Assembly (NCBI RefSeq): GCF_002008225.1
Contig: NZ_MRDH01000013.1
Coordinates: forward strand, 1-64,000
Direction of reading: 5' to 3'
DNA length: 64,000 nt
Source of the DNA: Agrobacterium salinitolerans
GTDB lineage: Bacteria; Pseudomonadota; Alphaproteobacteria; Rhizobiales; Rhizobiaceae
Shown here: positions 33,757-43,408 of the stretch, in pieces
Layout: each line of letters starts with the position of its first letter
Numbering within the stretch: the first letter of the stretch is position 1
Notes under the pieces: model-generated
What the model was told of the DNA's origin: nothing
Databases searched by the model: none
Seen by the model: only the letters and a program-made list of their open reading frames with translations
Position numbers and translations under genes: made by a program

Positions 33757-36081
33757 TCAGCGTCGCTTCATGGCTTCAGCCAGAGCTGCGGCAAGCGCAC
33801 CACCGGATTGCGACCCCTCGTTGCGCTCTTTCGGCTTTGCTGTGGCATGGCGCATGGCGCCCGCATTGTTCTTTTCACGCATCGGCTGCGGCGCGGCCTC
33901 GCCGCCGTCCTTCCGCATGGTCAGCCCGATGCGCTTGCGCTTCACATCCACTTCCACGACTCGGACCTTAACGACATCGCCCGCCTTGACGACCTCATGC
34001 GGGTCCTTCACGAAACGGTCGGCGAGCTGCGACACATGCACCAGGCCATCCTGATGCACGCCGATATCCACGAAAGCGCCGAAGGCGGCGACATTGGTGA
34101 CAGTGCCTTCCAGCAACATACCGGGTTTCAGATCGGTGATCTCGTCCACACCCTCGGCAAAGGTCGCAGTCTTGAAGCTCGGGCGCGGATCACGGCCGGG
34201 CTTTTCCAGTTCGGCGATGATGTCTTTGACGGTCGGCAGGCCGAATTGCTCGTCGATGAAGCGCTTGGGGTCAAGCGCCTTCAGCGCGGCACTGTCACCC
34301 ATCAGCGAACGCAGATCACGGCCGCAGGCAGCGACGATCTTCTTTGCCACGCCATAGGCTTCCGGGTGCACCGAAGACGCATCCAGTGGTTCCTTGCCGT
34401 TTGGGATGCGCAGGAAGCCGGCGCATTGTTCGAAGGTGCGCTGGCCAAGGCGCGGCACTTTCAGCAAATCCTTACGGCTGGCGAAAGGACCGGTCTGATC
34501 GCGATGGGCAACGATGGCGTCGGCAATCGAGCTGCCAAGGCCCGATACCCGTGCCAGAAGCGGCGACGAGGCCGTGTTGAGATCGACACCCACGGCATTC
34601 ACGGCATCTTCCACCACAGCATCGAGCGAGCGGCTGAGGCGGCCCTGATCGACATCGTGCTGGTACTGACCGACGCCGATGGATTTCGGCTCGATCTTCA
34701 CCAGTTCCGCCAGCGGATCCTGAAGACGCCGGGCAATGGAAACCGCACCGCGCAAGGACACATCGAGATTGGGGAATTCGGCGGCCGCCCGTTCCGAAGC
34801 GGAATAGACAGACGCGCCCGCCTCCGAGACGATGACCTTGGTGGGCTTTGCACCGGACGCGGAAGCGGGCAGCTGTGCCAGAAGGTCAGCAACCAGCTTT
34901 TCCGTCTCGCGGCTACCCGTGCCGTTGCCGATGGCGATCAGCTCGACATTGTGTTTGCGGATGAGCAAGGCAAGTTCGGCCTGCGCGCCGCGCACGTCGT
35001 TCTTTGGCTGGAAGGGGTAAACCGTGCTGGTATCCAGCAGCTTGCCGGTGCCATCGACCACGGCCACCTTGACGCCGGTGCGGATGCCGGGATCGAGGCC
35101 CATGGTGGCGCGGGAGCCGGCGGGAGCGGCCAACAGCAGATCTTTCAGGTTACGGGCGAAGACATTGATCGCCTCTTCTTCCGCCCTCTCGCGCAACTCG
35201 CGCATCAGATCGAGCGACAGCGACATGGAAAGCTTCACGCGCCAGGTCCAGCCCGCCACGTCCATCAGCCATTGATCGGCAGGTCCGGCATTGCGGATAT
35301 CGAAAGCGGCAGCAATGGTGCGCTGCGACGGCTTCACAGGCGAGGGATCATCCGCATCGACATCGATCGTCAGTGTGAGAATTTCCTCGTTCCAGCCGCG
35401 CAGCATGGCCAGCGCCCGGTGGCCCGGCACCGTTGCCCAGCGTTCGGAATGGTCGAAATAATCGGAGAACTTCTCGCCCGCCGCCTGCTTGCCATCCACG
35501 ACCTTGGCGCGGAAGGTGGCGTTCTGGCGCATGTAATCACGCAGGCGGCCGAGAAGATCGGCGTTTTCCGTCATGGTTTCGGCAAATATATCGCGCGCGC
35601 CCTCAAGTGCGGCCTTCACATCGGCCACCTCGCCCTGCACATAGGCTTCCGCCAGCTTCGCCGGATCGGCCGCACGGTTTTCCCAGATGGCTTCGGCGAG
35701 TGGACCGAGGCCACGTTCGCGGGCGATTTCGGCACGGGTGCGGCGCTTCGGCTTATAGGGCAGGTAGAGGTCTTCCAGCTCCGCCTTGGTGCCGGCCTGC
35801 ATGATCTTTACCAACAGCTCATCGGTCATCTTGCCCTGACCGGTGATGGACTCCACGATGGAGCCGCGGCGTGCATTCAATTCGCGCAGATAGACTAGGC
35901 GTTCCGCGAGTGTACGCAGTTGGGTGTCATCGAGGCCTCCGGTCACTTCCTTGCGGTAACGGGCGATGAAGGGAACGGTCGCGCCCTCGTCCAGCAAGGC
36001 CACCGCAGCCTTCACCTGATCGGGGCGGGCGTTGATTTCGGAGGCGATGAGCGTGGCGAGGCGGGCATTATCTGCGGTCAT
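33757..36081 (-). CDS. tex: Tex-family RNA-binding transcription accessory protein
   Basis: 774 residues, the full length of the Tex family, with an N-terminal helical domain, a YqgF/RNase H-like fold ([16 protein letters not shown] around residue 320-335), helix-hairpin-helix repeats ([20 protein letters not shown] around 490-510) and a C-terminal S1 RNA-binding domain ([20 protein letters not shown] around 650-670). Tex helps transcription termination, RNA turnover and stress resistance in other bacteria. ATG 36081 is chosen ([20 protein letters not shown]); the frame continues open far upstream across purD and is spurious there. Divergent from purD. Confidence 0.94.
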   Translation of the reverse strand: MTADNARLATLIASEINARPDQVKAAVALLDEGATVPFIARYRKEVTGGLDDTQLRTLAERLVYLRELNARRGSIVESITGQGKMTDELLVKIMQAGTKAELEDLYLPYKPKRRTRAEIARERGLGPLAEAIWENRAADPAKLAEAYVQGEVADVKAALEGARDIFAETMTENADLLGRLRDYMRQNATFRAKVVDGKQAAGEKFSDYFDHSERWATVPGHRALAMLRGWNEEILTLTIDVDADDPSPVKPSQRTIAAAFDIRNAGPADQWLMDVAGWTWRVKLSMSLSLDLMRELRERAEEEAINVFARNLKDLLLAAPAGSRATMGLDPGIRTGVKVAVVDGTGKLLDTSTVYPFQPKNDVRGAQAELALLIRKHNVELIAIGNGTGSRETEKLVADLLAQLPASASGAKPTKVIVSEAGASVYSASERAAAEFPNLDVSLRGAVSIARRLQDPLAELVKIEPKSIGVGQYQHDVDQGRLSRSLDAVVEDAVNAVGVDLNTASSPLLARVSGLGSSIADAIVAHRDQTGPFASRKDLLKVPRLGQRTFEQCAGFLRIPNGKEPLDASSVHPEAYGVAKKIVAACGRDLRSLMGDSAALKALDPKRFIDEQFGLPTVKDIIAELEKPGRDPRPSFKTATFAEGVDEITDLKPGMLLEGTVTNVAAFGAFVDIGVHQDGLVHVSQLADRFVKDPHEVVKAGDVVKVRVVEVDVKRKRIGLTMRKDGGEAAPQPMREKNNAGAMRHATAKPKERNEGSQSGGALAAALAEAMKRR

Positions 36082-36282
36082 GAGGTTCTCTGATGTCACA
36101 TCTGGAGCGGCGAACATAATGTCTGATTGTGGCGTGACAACAAGAGGCGGCAACGATTCCACAGGAAAGGCTGAGTTCAAGGGAAAGACAGGCATTGACG
36201 GCGCTTTCTCCTTGACCTTTCGCCCCCCTGCCCTTAACGCCCGTGCCACAAGGTTACTGGCGAATTTGCAGGGGTATTGACC

Positions 36283-37554
36283 ATGAAAGTTCTGTTGATC
36301 GGTTCCGGCGGACGCGAACATGCGCTGGCGTGGAAAATCGCCCAATCTCCCCTGCTCGATGCGCTTTATGCCGCCCCCGGTAATCCCGGCATCGCCGACC
36401 ACGCAACGCTGGTAACGCTGAACGTGGAAGACCACGCGGCCGTCATCGCCTTTGCGAAAGAAAAGGCAATCGACTTCGTCGTCGTCGGCCCGGAAGCACC
36501 GCTGGTGGCGGGTCTTGCGGATGATCTGCGCGCCGCCGGCATCGCTACTTTCGGCCCCTCGAAAGCCGCCGCCCAGCTGGAGGGATCCAAGGGCTTCACC
36601 AAGGATCTCTGCGCGCGCTACAATATTCCGACCGGCGCTTACCAGCGTTTCAAGACCGCTGAACCGGCCAAGGACTATGTTCGTCAACAGGGCGCGCCCA
36701 TCGTCATAAAGGCCGACGGGCTTGCCGCCGGCAAGGGCGTGACCGTGGCCATGACGGAAGCGGAAGCGCTTGCCGCGATTGACGACTGTTTCGACGGCGC
36801 TTTCGGCGCGGCTGGCGCCGAGGTTGTGGTGGAAGCTTTCCTCGACGGTGAGGAAGCGAGCTTCTTCTGCCTGTCCGACGGCAAGACCGCGTTGGCGCTC
36901 GCCACCGCGCAGGATCACAAGCGCGTCGGCGATGGCGATACCGGTCCGAATACCGGCGGCATGGGCGCTTATTCCCCCGCCCCTGTCATGACACCTGATA
37001 TGGTGGAGCGCACCATGAAGGAGATCATCGAGCCGACGATCTCGGGCATGGCCAAGGATGGCAATCCCTTCTCCGGCGTGTTCTTCGCCGGGTTGATGAT
37101 TACCGCCAAGGGTCCGGAACTGATCGAATATAACGTCCGTTTCGGCGACCCCGAATGCCAGGTGCTGATGATGCGCCTGAAAAGCGATCTGCTGCCGATC
37201 CTCTATGCCACCGCCACCGGCACGCTGGACAAGGTTGAGGCCGAATGGCACGACGATGCGGCGCTGACCGTCGTCCTCGCCTCGAAGGGCTATCCCGGCG
37301 CTTACGACAAGAACACGCCGATCGCCCATATTCCCGAGGCCAGCGAAGAGGCGAAGGTGTTCCATGCCGGAACCGCGCTGAAGGATGGCGGGCTGGTGGC
37401 CACGGGTGGACGCGTACTGAACGTCACCGCCCTTGGAAAGACCGTGACGGAAGCGCAGGCACGCGCTTATGCGTTGGCCGACAAGGTGGAGTGGGAAAAC
37501 GGCTTCTGCCGCCGCGATATCGGCTGGCAGGCCGTCGCCCGCGAAAAGGCCTGA
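36283..37554 (+). CDS. purD: phosphoribosylamine--glycine ligase
   Basis: Second step of purine synthesis: joins glycine to 5-phosphoribosylamine with ATP, making GAR. 423 residues from ATG 36283 ([18 protein letters not shown], the typical GARS N-terminus; the in-frame TTG six bases upstream is not needed). ATP-grasp features include [16 protein letters not shown] (about 104-119), [16 protein letters not shown] (about 140-155) and [15 protein letters not shown] [11 protein letters not shown] (about 284-294). Divergent from tex with about 200 bp of shared upstream DNA. Confidence 0.96.
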   Translation: MKVLLIGSGGREHALAWKIAQSPLLDALYAAPGNPGIADHATLVTLNVEDHAAVIAFAKEKAIDFVVVGPEAPLVAGLADDLRAAGIATFGPSKAAAQLEGSKGFTKDLCARYNIPTGAYQRFKTAEPAKDYVRQQGAPIVIKADGLAAGKGVTVAMTEAEALAAIDDCFDGAFGAAGAEVVVEAFLDGEEASFFCLSDGKTALALATAQDHKRVGDGDTGPNTGGMGAYSPAPVMTPDMVERTMKEIIEPTISGMAKDGNPFSGVFFAGLMITAKGPELIEYNVRFGDPECQVLMMRLKSDLLPILYATATGTLDKVEAEWHDDAALTVVLASKGYPGAYDKNTPIAHIPEASEEAKVFHAGTALKDGGLVATGGRVLNVTALGKTVTEAQARAYALADKVEWENGFCRRDIGWQAVAREKA

Positions 37555-37711
37555 TCCTGAAGGCAAACGGGATTGGACGCGAATATTTCGTTCAATTTTT
37601 ACCAAGTTTGCTGACCCGATGGAAACGAAACATCGGTAATACTTGCCGGAACATTGAATGGCGCACTGTGTCTCGACCACGAGGCCGCGCCGTCATTTCG
37701 GGGGTTTTTCG

Positions 37712-38221
37712 ATGCGTCGTCTTTTTCTGACAGCTGTTATCGCGCTGACCGGCGGGTCGGCGATGGCGTCTTCCATCGAATATATAAACGGCGTGCATGT
37801 GGCCAATGGCAGCTTCATTCGTCGCGATTGCGCGGGCTGCAAACCCATGAAGGCAAAAGCCGTGGCGCAAGGTTATGCCGTTCCCTCCATTGAGCCGGGC
37901 ACGCAGCACACGGAAATGCGCGAAGTCGACGGCAAGCGCACCCTGGTGCGCACCGAAGCCTGGCTTGGCGGCGCGCCCGTCACCTTCGTCAGCACCAATC
38001 CGGCATGGATGGCGGAAACCTCCAGCACGGCGATTGCGACCTATGACGAGGCCGAGCCCGCGGCACATCCGGTTGAGACGGTTTCGACACCGGCCGGTAT
38101 CGACGTGACGACGACCACGGCAGCCGTCAAGGAACTTTCCACCGCAAATGCAGCCGAGCCGGCCAGCGCCTCGGTAATCGGCGCGCCCCAGTTCCCGGAT
38201 TTCAAATTGCGCGGCAACTGA
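37712..38221 (+). CDS. small exported protein with CxxC motif
   Basis: 169 residues with a Sec signal peptide (MRRLFLTAVIALTGGSAMAS, residues 1-20). Cys40 and Cys43 form a CxxC pair (RRDCAGCKPMKAKA). The C-terminal third (about 110-155) is rich in Thr, Ala, Ser and Glu and looks disordered. ATG 37712 is preferred because GGGGG lies seven bases upstream and the signal peptide begins there; an upstream in-frame start was discarded. I do not recognise it with certainty. Some pipelines call similar rhizobial proteins plant-effector HPE1-like, which is a weak, name-only link. Confidence 0.72.
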   Translation: MRRLFLTAVIALTGGSAMASSIEYINGVHVANGSFIRRDCAGCKPMKAKAVAQGYAVPSIEPGTQHTEMREVDGKRTLVRTEAWLGGAPVTFVSTNPAWMAETSSTAIATYDEAEPAAHPVETVSTPAGIDVTTTTAAVKELSTANAAEPASASVIGAPQFPDFKLRGN

Positions 38222-38548
38222 CCGGCCGATGACGCTTGATCATGACGAATGTCAAGTAATCGCGTCATCGCTGCATTCCCAAAACGACGCCGCAACCATG
38301 CGGAGAATGTTGCTTTCTCCGCCGCTTATTCTGCGCACGAAGCCTCATAAAGCCTTCGCTAATTAAATATTTATTCAAATTTTTAGCCGCTAAGTGATTT
38401 TATAGTGCGATGCAGCACAGGATGAGGCCACGGCGCGGATACGCGCTTTCGGCCCTTTTTATCGCGCATCATGCGCCTCTCCCCTCTCCGAAACATCGGT
38501 ACCGCGCGGCATTTTCAGGCGCGCGATTCCAAACGCTTGTGAGCGCCC
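38222..38548. other. 327-bp intergenic region with a hairpin and an AT-rich island
   Basis: A nested inverted repeat at 38228-38269 (GATGACGC/GCGTCATC outside, CTTGA/TCAAG inside) lies just after the CxxC protein gene. A sharply AT-rich island (about 38358-38412, mostly A and T) sits about 140 bp upstream of the chemoreceptor start and probably holds its promoter. No gene is seen. Confidence 0.55.
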
Positions 38549-40372
38549 ATGAAGAACCTTTCCATTTCCCGTCAACTGATCGTTCTCGTGTTGGCCCTGA
38601 TGGCCGCCTTCGCCGTGGCGACGTTTTACCAGCTGAAATCCGCCACCGATGCTATCTATGAGGAACGCTACGGCATGCTGCGGACGCAGGTGCAATCGGC
38701 CATTTCCATCCTGCAATCCTTCCACGACAAGGAAACGGCCGGAACACTTTCGCGCGACGAAGCCATGAAACAGGCTTACGCCACCGTCAGCGCCATGCGC
38801 TTCACGCCGGACGGCTATCTGTTCGGTTACGACTATGACGTGACGATGAAGTTCCACCCCGATGCCAAGCGCGTCGGCGAAAACTTCAAGGGCAAGCCTG
38901 ACAGCAAGGGTTTCGCCTATCGCGACGAACTGGTGCGGCTTGGCCGCAATGGCGGCGGCCAGACGGATTTTTACGGTCCGAAGCCCGGCATGGAAGGCAA
39001 TGACTACGCCAAGAGCGCCTATGCGCTTGCCTTCGACCCCTGGCAGGTGGTGGTCGTGACAGGCGTTTACATCGACGACCTGAACGCACAAGTGCGCGGC
39101 GATGTGATGAAGGCGCTGTCCATGGGCGTCGCCATATTCGTGCTGGCGCTTGCCGCCGCCTTCTATGTCATCCGTGGCATTTCGAAGCCGCTTGGCGATA
39201 TTCACCGGGCGCTCGGGGAAGTGGCCAATGAGAACGTTTCGCTCGCCATTCCCCATACCGGCCTGACAAACGAAGTGGGCATGATGGCCAAGGCCACCGC
39301 CTCGCTTCAGGACAAGGTGCGCGAGCGCCATGCCATGCAGCGCCGTGAGGAAGAACAGCAGCGGCAGCTCAATGCCGAGCGCCAAAACAATCTCGACATG
39401 CAGCGCGACGAGGCGGAACTGCAGGCGCGCGTCGTCACCACCATTGGCGAGGCGCTGGAGAAGCTCGCCGGCGGCGATCTGACCGTACGTTGCGGCGATC
39501 TCGGCAACCGTTACGCGGCGTTGCGCGACAATTTCAACGAGGCCCTGATCCATCTCGATGCCGCCATGGCCAAAGTGAACTCCAAGAGCATCGACATCGG
39601 CGGCTCCAAGGAGGAAATCCGCAAGGCCTCTAACGAGCTTTCGCAGCGTACCGAACGGCAGGCAGCCAATCTGGAAGAAACGTCCGCGGCGCTCGACGAA
39701 CTGACGGTTGCGGTGCGCCAGACGGCGGAAGGGGCGGCCGACGCCGCAAAACGCGTCACCACCGTCAGCTCCGAAGCGATCCGCAGCGACCGGGTCGTGG
39801 AAGAGGCCATCACCGCGATGAGCGGTATCGAACAGTCATCCGATCAGATCTCAAACATCATCGGCGTGATCGACGACATCGCTTTCCAGACCAATCTTCT
39901 GGCGCTGAATGCCGGTGTGGAAGCGGCACGCGCCGGTGAGGCCGGCAAGGGTTTTGCCGTGGTGGCGCAGGAAGTGCGCGAACTGGCGCAAAAATCCGCC
40001 GCCGCCGCCAAGGAGATCAAGGACCAGATCGCCCGCTCTTCCGCCCAGGTGGAAAACGGCGTGCGCCTTGTTGGCGAGGCCGGCGACGCGCTGAAACGTA
40101 TCTCCGACCAGATCAAATCCGCAAACGAGATCGTCAGCAAGATCGCCCATTCGGCCGCCGAACAGGATACGACGCTGCGCTCGATCTCCTCGTCGCTCAA
40201 CCAGCTCGATGTCGCCACCCAGCACAATGCAGCGATGGCGGAAGAAACCACGGCTTCGGCGGAAGCGCTGGCCGTCGACACCGAGGAACTGTTGAACCTC
40301 ATCCGCGGCTTCCGCGTCTCTTCCGGCCACCAGTTGCATGGGATGGCAGAGCGGATGCGCATGGCGGGGTGA
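38549..40372 (+). CDS. methyl-accepting chemotaxis protein with a Cache sensor
   Basis: 607 residues. TM1 at about 9-29; a periplasmic sCache_2-type domain (about 35-180; contains GYLFGYDYDVTMKFHP and the FDPWQVVVVTGVYIDD end); TM2 at about 190-210; HAMP (about 212-264); then a coiled-coil signalling domain with the conserved tip IAFQTNLLALNAGVEAARAG near residue 445. The C-terminus ends without a CheR-binding NWETF-like pentapeptide, so it likely relies on other receptors for methylation. Ligand unknown; sCache_2 receptors often bind small organic acids. Transcription may depend on the AT-rich region upstream. Confidence 0.94.
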   Translation: MKNLSISRQLIVLVLALMAAFAVATFYQLKSATDAIYEERYGMLRTQVQSAISILQSFHDKETAGTLSRDEAMKQAYATVSAMRFTPDGYLFGYDYDVTMKFHPDAKRVGENFKGKPDSKGFAYRDELVRLGRNGGGQTDFYGPKPGMEGNDYAKSAYALAFDPWQVVVVTGVYIDDLNAQVRGDVMKALSMGVAIFVLALAAAFYVIRGISKPLGDIHRALGEVANENVSLAIPHTGLTNEVGMMAKATASLQDKVRERHAMQRREEEQQRQLNAERQNNLDMQRDEAELQARVVTTIGEALEKLAGGDLTVRCGDLGNRYAALRDNFNEALIHLDAAMAKVNSKSIDIGGSKEEIRKASNELSQRTERQAANLEETSAALDELTVAVRQTAEGAADAAKRVTTVSSEAIRSDRVVEEAITAMSGIEQSSDQISNIIGVIDDIAFQTNLLALNAGVEAARAGEAGKGFAVVAQEVRELAQKSAAAAKEIKDQIARSSAQVENGVRLVGEAGDALKRISDQIKSANEIVSKIAHSAAEQDTTLRSISSSLNQLDVATQHNAAMAEETTASAEALAVDTEELLNLIRGFRVSSGHQLHGMAERMRMAG

Positions 40373-40399
40373 TTGGCCCGAGAGCTATCGATAAAAACG

Positions 40400-40431
40400 G
40401 CGCCGGGGGGAACTCCGGCGCTCTTTATTTC
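40400..40431 (+). terminator. terminator after the chemoreceptor gene
   Basis: GCGCCGG...CCGGCGC stem (7 bp, 8-base loop) followed by TCTTTATTTC. It overlaps the last bases of the convergent DUF523 gene. Confidence 0.65.
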
Positions 40432-40924
40432 AATGGGTCAGCGCATCCAGCCGGTCGATATCGGCCGGGGAAAAGACCGCAATACCGGCTTTTTCGAGCA
40501 GCGCCGCCGTCACGCCATTGCCCGCGTGTTTGACGCCCGAAAACGAACCGTCGTAGATCGCAACCGATCCGCAGGACGGACTGCCGTCGATCAGCAGCGC
40601 GTAAGTACAGCCATTGGCCCTGGCGAAGGCCAGCGCCCTTTCCGCACCGGCGATAAATTGCGCCGTGACATCGCCGCCGGTCACCTCCAGCACGCGGGCG
40701 CGACCCTCCAGCACATCGAGGCCGGAGGCCCCCTTCTCGATTTCCGCCGGCGGGCGCGGCACGGGCATGCCACCCGCCATTTCCGGACAGATGGTCACCA
40801 GCCTGCCCTCCTTTCGCCAGCGCTCGATTGCCGGGTGGGATAGAGGTTTGCCCTTGCCGTCATAGCGGACGGGCTGGCCGAGGAGGCAGGCGCTGATGAG
40901 GATTTTGGGAGGCGTGTGGGTCAA
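40430..40924 (-). CDS. DUF523-family protein
   Basis: 164 residues with the DUF523 hallmarks: ILISACLLGQPVRYDGKGK at the N-terminus and LLIDGSPSCGSVAIYDGSF (about residues 105-123). The conserved cysteines suggest metal or sulfur chemistry, but no function is proven. The start is taken as TTG at 40924, where the protein begins with the usual few residues before ILISACLLG and GGATGAG lies upstream. An ATG at 40984 would start inside the repeat element at 40961-41116 and is rejected. Confidence 0.82.
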   Translation of the reverse strand: MTHTPPKILISACLLGQPVRYDGKGKPLSHPAIERWRKEGRLVTICPEMAGGMPVPRPPAEIEKGASGLDVLEGRARVLEVTGGDVTAQFIAGAERALAFARANGCTYALLIDGSPSCGSVAIYDGSFSGVKHAGNGVTAALLEKAGIAVFSPADIDRLDALTH

Positions 40925-40960
40925 TGGGAACTCATCCTGCAGAAGTCGAGACCGTGGATT

Positions 40961-41116
40961 ACCCCCCTCTGCCCTGCCGGGCATCTCCCCCTCAAGGGGG
41001 GAGATCGGCGAGAGGCATGCTCCCCGCTCTTCCCGAAACGTTCAATGTGGCTAAGAGGTCGCGACTGGTCGATCTCCCCCCTTGAGGGGGAGATGTCCGG
41101 CAGGACAGAGGGGGGT
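40961..41116. repeat. MITE-like inverted-repeat element, copy 2
   Basis: Same ~45-bp terminal inverted repeats as copy 1, spaced by a ~65-bp centre that shares no evident sequence with the other copies. The right arm has two base changes relative to the left (TCCGG and GACA). It lies between glyS and the DUF523 gene. Confidence 0.9.
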
Positions 41117-41156
41117 GAAACCCAGCATTCTGCAATGCCCGTTTACCCCCATGTTC

Positions 41157-43310
41157 TCACCCGGTAATCTTCGAGAAATCCGCAACCGTACCAGTGGCCT
41201 CGCGGATAGCCTTCAGCAACGCCAGACGGTTAGCGCGGATGGCCGCATCTTCGTCGTTGACGAGCACATCCTCGAAAAACTTGTCGACGGGCGCGCGAAG
41301 CGTCGAAAGCGCCTGCATGGCGGAGCGGAAATCCTCGCCTTCGACGGCCTTTGCGGCATCCGCAGAAGCGGTCTTGATCGCCGCGTAAAGCGCCTTTTCG
41401 GCGTCGAGCTTCAGGAGCTCTTCCGAGACCCCATCGGCTACCACGGTGCCCTTCTTTTCCTCGGCGGCAAGAAGCTGCGTGGCGCGCTTTGCACCGGCCA
41501 GTAGGTTCCGGCCATCTTCGCCGGCGATGAAGGCGGTCAGCGCCTCGACACGGCGGGCGATCATCAGGAGATCATCGGATTCGGGCGTCAGGACGGCGTC
41601 GATCAGATCGTAACGGGCGCCGAGGTCGCGCAGATAGACCTTGAGACGGTCGTGGAAGAAGGAGAGGAGATCCGGGTCCTTCGCAACGCTCAGCAGCGGA
41701 AGCCGCACGTTCTTCTCAAGCAGAATACGAACCACGCCCAGCGCCGCACGACGCAGGGCAAAGGGATCCTTGGAGCCGGTTGGCTTTTCATCGATGGCCC
41801 AGAAACCGACAAGCGTGTCGAGCTTGTCGGCGAGAGCAATCGTGATCGCCACCTTGTCGGCCGGCAGGCGATCCGATGGGCCTTGCGGCTTGTAGTGGTC
41901 TTCGATGGCGGCGGCCACACTTTCGTTTTCGCCCTGCAAGGTCGCGTATTTGCGGCCCATCAGACCCTGAAGCTCGGGGAATTCGCCCACTGCTTCCGTG
42001 CGCAGGTCGGCCTTGGCCAGCACCACGGCGCGGTCCACCAGATCGGCATCGGCACCCACGACGGGGGCCAGCGCCTTGGCCAGTTCGCGAATGCGAGCCA
42101 CACGCTCGCCCTGCGTGCCGAGTTTAGCGTGGAAAGTGACGTTGAGCGCATCGAGCTTTGCCATGCGCTGGTCGAGCGGCTTTTTGAGATCGAGGTCGAA
42201 TTTTGCAGCCGAATCCTTCAGCGTTTCCAGATCGGGCAGATCGCCCTGGTCGCGGTTCCAGAAATGGCGGGCATCCGACAGGCGGGCGCGGACGACCTTG
42301 CCGTTGCCATGGATGATTTCCTTGCCGCCGTCGCTTGCCTCGATGTTCGAGATCAGGATGAAGCGATTGGAAAGCCCCTCTTCCGCACCCTGATTACGGG
42401 TGACGAAGCACTTCTGGTTGGTCTTGATGGTCAGCCGGATGATTTCCGCCGGGATTTGCAGGTAATCCTCTTCGAAGGTGCCCATCAGCACCTGTGGCCA
42501 TTCGACGAGGCCGGAGACTTCTTCGAGCAGGCCCTCGTCTTCCACCAGCTCAAGACCGTTGGCGAACGCCAGATCCTTGGCGTCGTGCAGGATGATGTCC
42601 TTGCGGCGCTCGGCATCCAGCACGACCTTCGCCTTTTCGAGGCTCGAGACATAGTCCTCGAAACGGCGCACGGTGATGGGACCCGGTGCGTGGAACCGAT
42701 GGCCATAGGTGACGTTGCCGGCGACGATGCCGTCGATGACGAAGGGAATGACCTGCGTTTCGTCATGTTCGGGGCCGAACAGGCAGACGATGGATTGCAG
42801 CGGGCGCACCCAGCGCAGGCTTTCCGAGCCCTTGCCTTCGATGCCGCCGTAGCTAGAACCCTTGGGCATCGAGGCCGGGCCGGAGCGCATGGATTTCGGC
42901 CAGGGGAAGGAGCGGATGATACCGGGCATAACCTCGGCGATGATCTCTTCCGCCGGCCGGCCGGGCTTGTTGATGATGGCGACATAGAAATCGCCCTTCT
43001 TCGGATCGGAAACGACCTGAGCCTGCGAAATATCATTGAGGCCGGCGCCGCGCAGAAAGCCCTCGATGGCCTTTTCATTGGCGTCGGTGCGCGGACCCTT
43101 CTTTTCTTCACGCACATCGGCAGAACGGGCATTGAGGCCGCGAATATCCAGCGTCAGGCGGCGCGGCGTCCAATATTCGCGCGCACCCTCATAGGTCAGC
43201 CCTCTCTCCACAAGCGCATCGGTGACGAGTTTCTTCAGATCGCCCGCCGCCTTGCGCTGCATGCGGGCGGGGATTTCCTCGGAGCGAAGTTCAAGCAGAA
43301 GATCGGGCAT
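41157..43310 (-). CDS. glyS: glycine--tRNA ligase beta subunit
   Basis: The beta subunit of the heterotetrameric bacterial glycyl-tRNA synthetase. It carries the tRNA recognition and anticodon-binding functions. 717 residues; begins [17 protein letters not shown], the typical start, and ends with a helical anticodon-binding (DALR-type) domain. Normally next to glyQ, but here 4 kb of other genes separate the two (DUF2207, aroA, lemA), all on the same strand. The 43311-43408 gap to the DUF2207 gene has no notable feature. Confidence 0.96.
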   Translation of the reverse strand: MPDLLLELRSEEIPARMQRKAAGDLKKLVTDALVERGLTYEGAREYWTPRRLTLDIRGLNARSADVREEKKGPRTDANEKAIEGFLRGAGLNDISQAQVVSDPKKGDFYVAIINKPGRPAEEIIAEVMPGIIRSFPWPKSMRSGPASMPKGSSYGGIEGKGSESLRWVRPLQSIVCLFGPEHDETQVIPFVIDGIVAGNVTYGHRFHAPGPITVRRFEDYVSSLEKAKVVLDAERRKDIILHDAKDLAFANGLELVEDEGLLEEVSGLVEWPQVLMGTFEEDYLQIPAEIIRLTIKTNQKCFVTRNQGAEEGLSNRFILISNIEASDGGKEIIHGNGKVVRARLSDARHFWNRDQGDLPDLETLKDSAAKFDLDLKKPLDQRMAKLDALNVTFHAKLGTQGERVARIRELAKALAPVVGADADLVDRAVVLAKADLRTEAVGEFPELQGLMGRKYATLQGENESVAAAIEDHYKPQGPSDRLPADKVAITIALADKLDTLVGFWAIDEKPTGSKDPFALRRAALGVVRILLEKNVRLPLLSVAKDPDLLSFFHDRLKVYLRDLGARYDLIDAVLTPESDDLLMIARRVEALTAFIAGEDGRNLLAGAKRATQLLAAEEKKGTVVADGVSEELLKLDAEKALYAAIKTASADAAKAVEGEDFRSAMQALSTLRAPVDKFFEDVLVNDEDAAIRANRLALLKAIREATGTVADFSKITG

Positions 43311-43408
43311 GGGATAAGGACTTTAACCTGTTGCAAAAGAGTGTCGCGGACTTAGCAAGACCAGCGGCAAAAGTCATCAGCTATCGGTTAAATTACCGTC
43401 GGTGGACG

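Noticed and set aside
33757..37680. A single open minus-strand frame of more than 1,300 codons covering tex and running antisense through purD.
   Set aside because: Only the part from 36081 matches Tex at its usual length; the rest is opposite purD and reflects the GC-rich codon pattern.
40925..40984. ATG start of the DUF523 gene inside the repeat element.
   Set aside because: The 20 added residues come from the repeat and flanking sequence, and the conserved domain starts just after TTG 40924.
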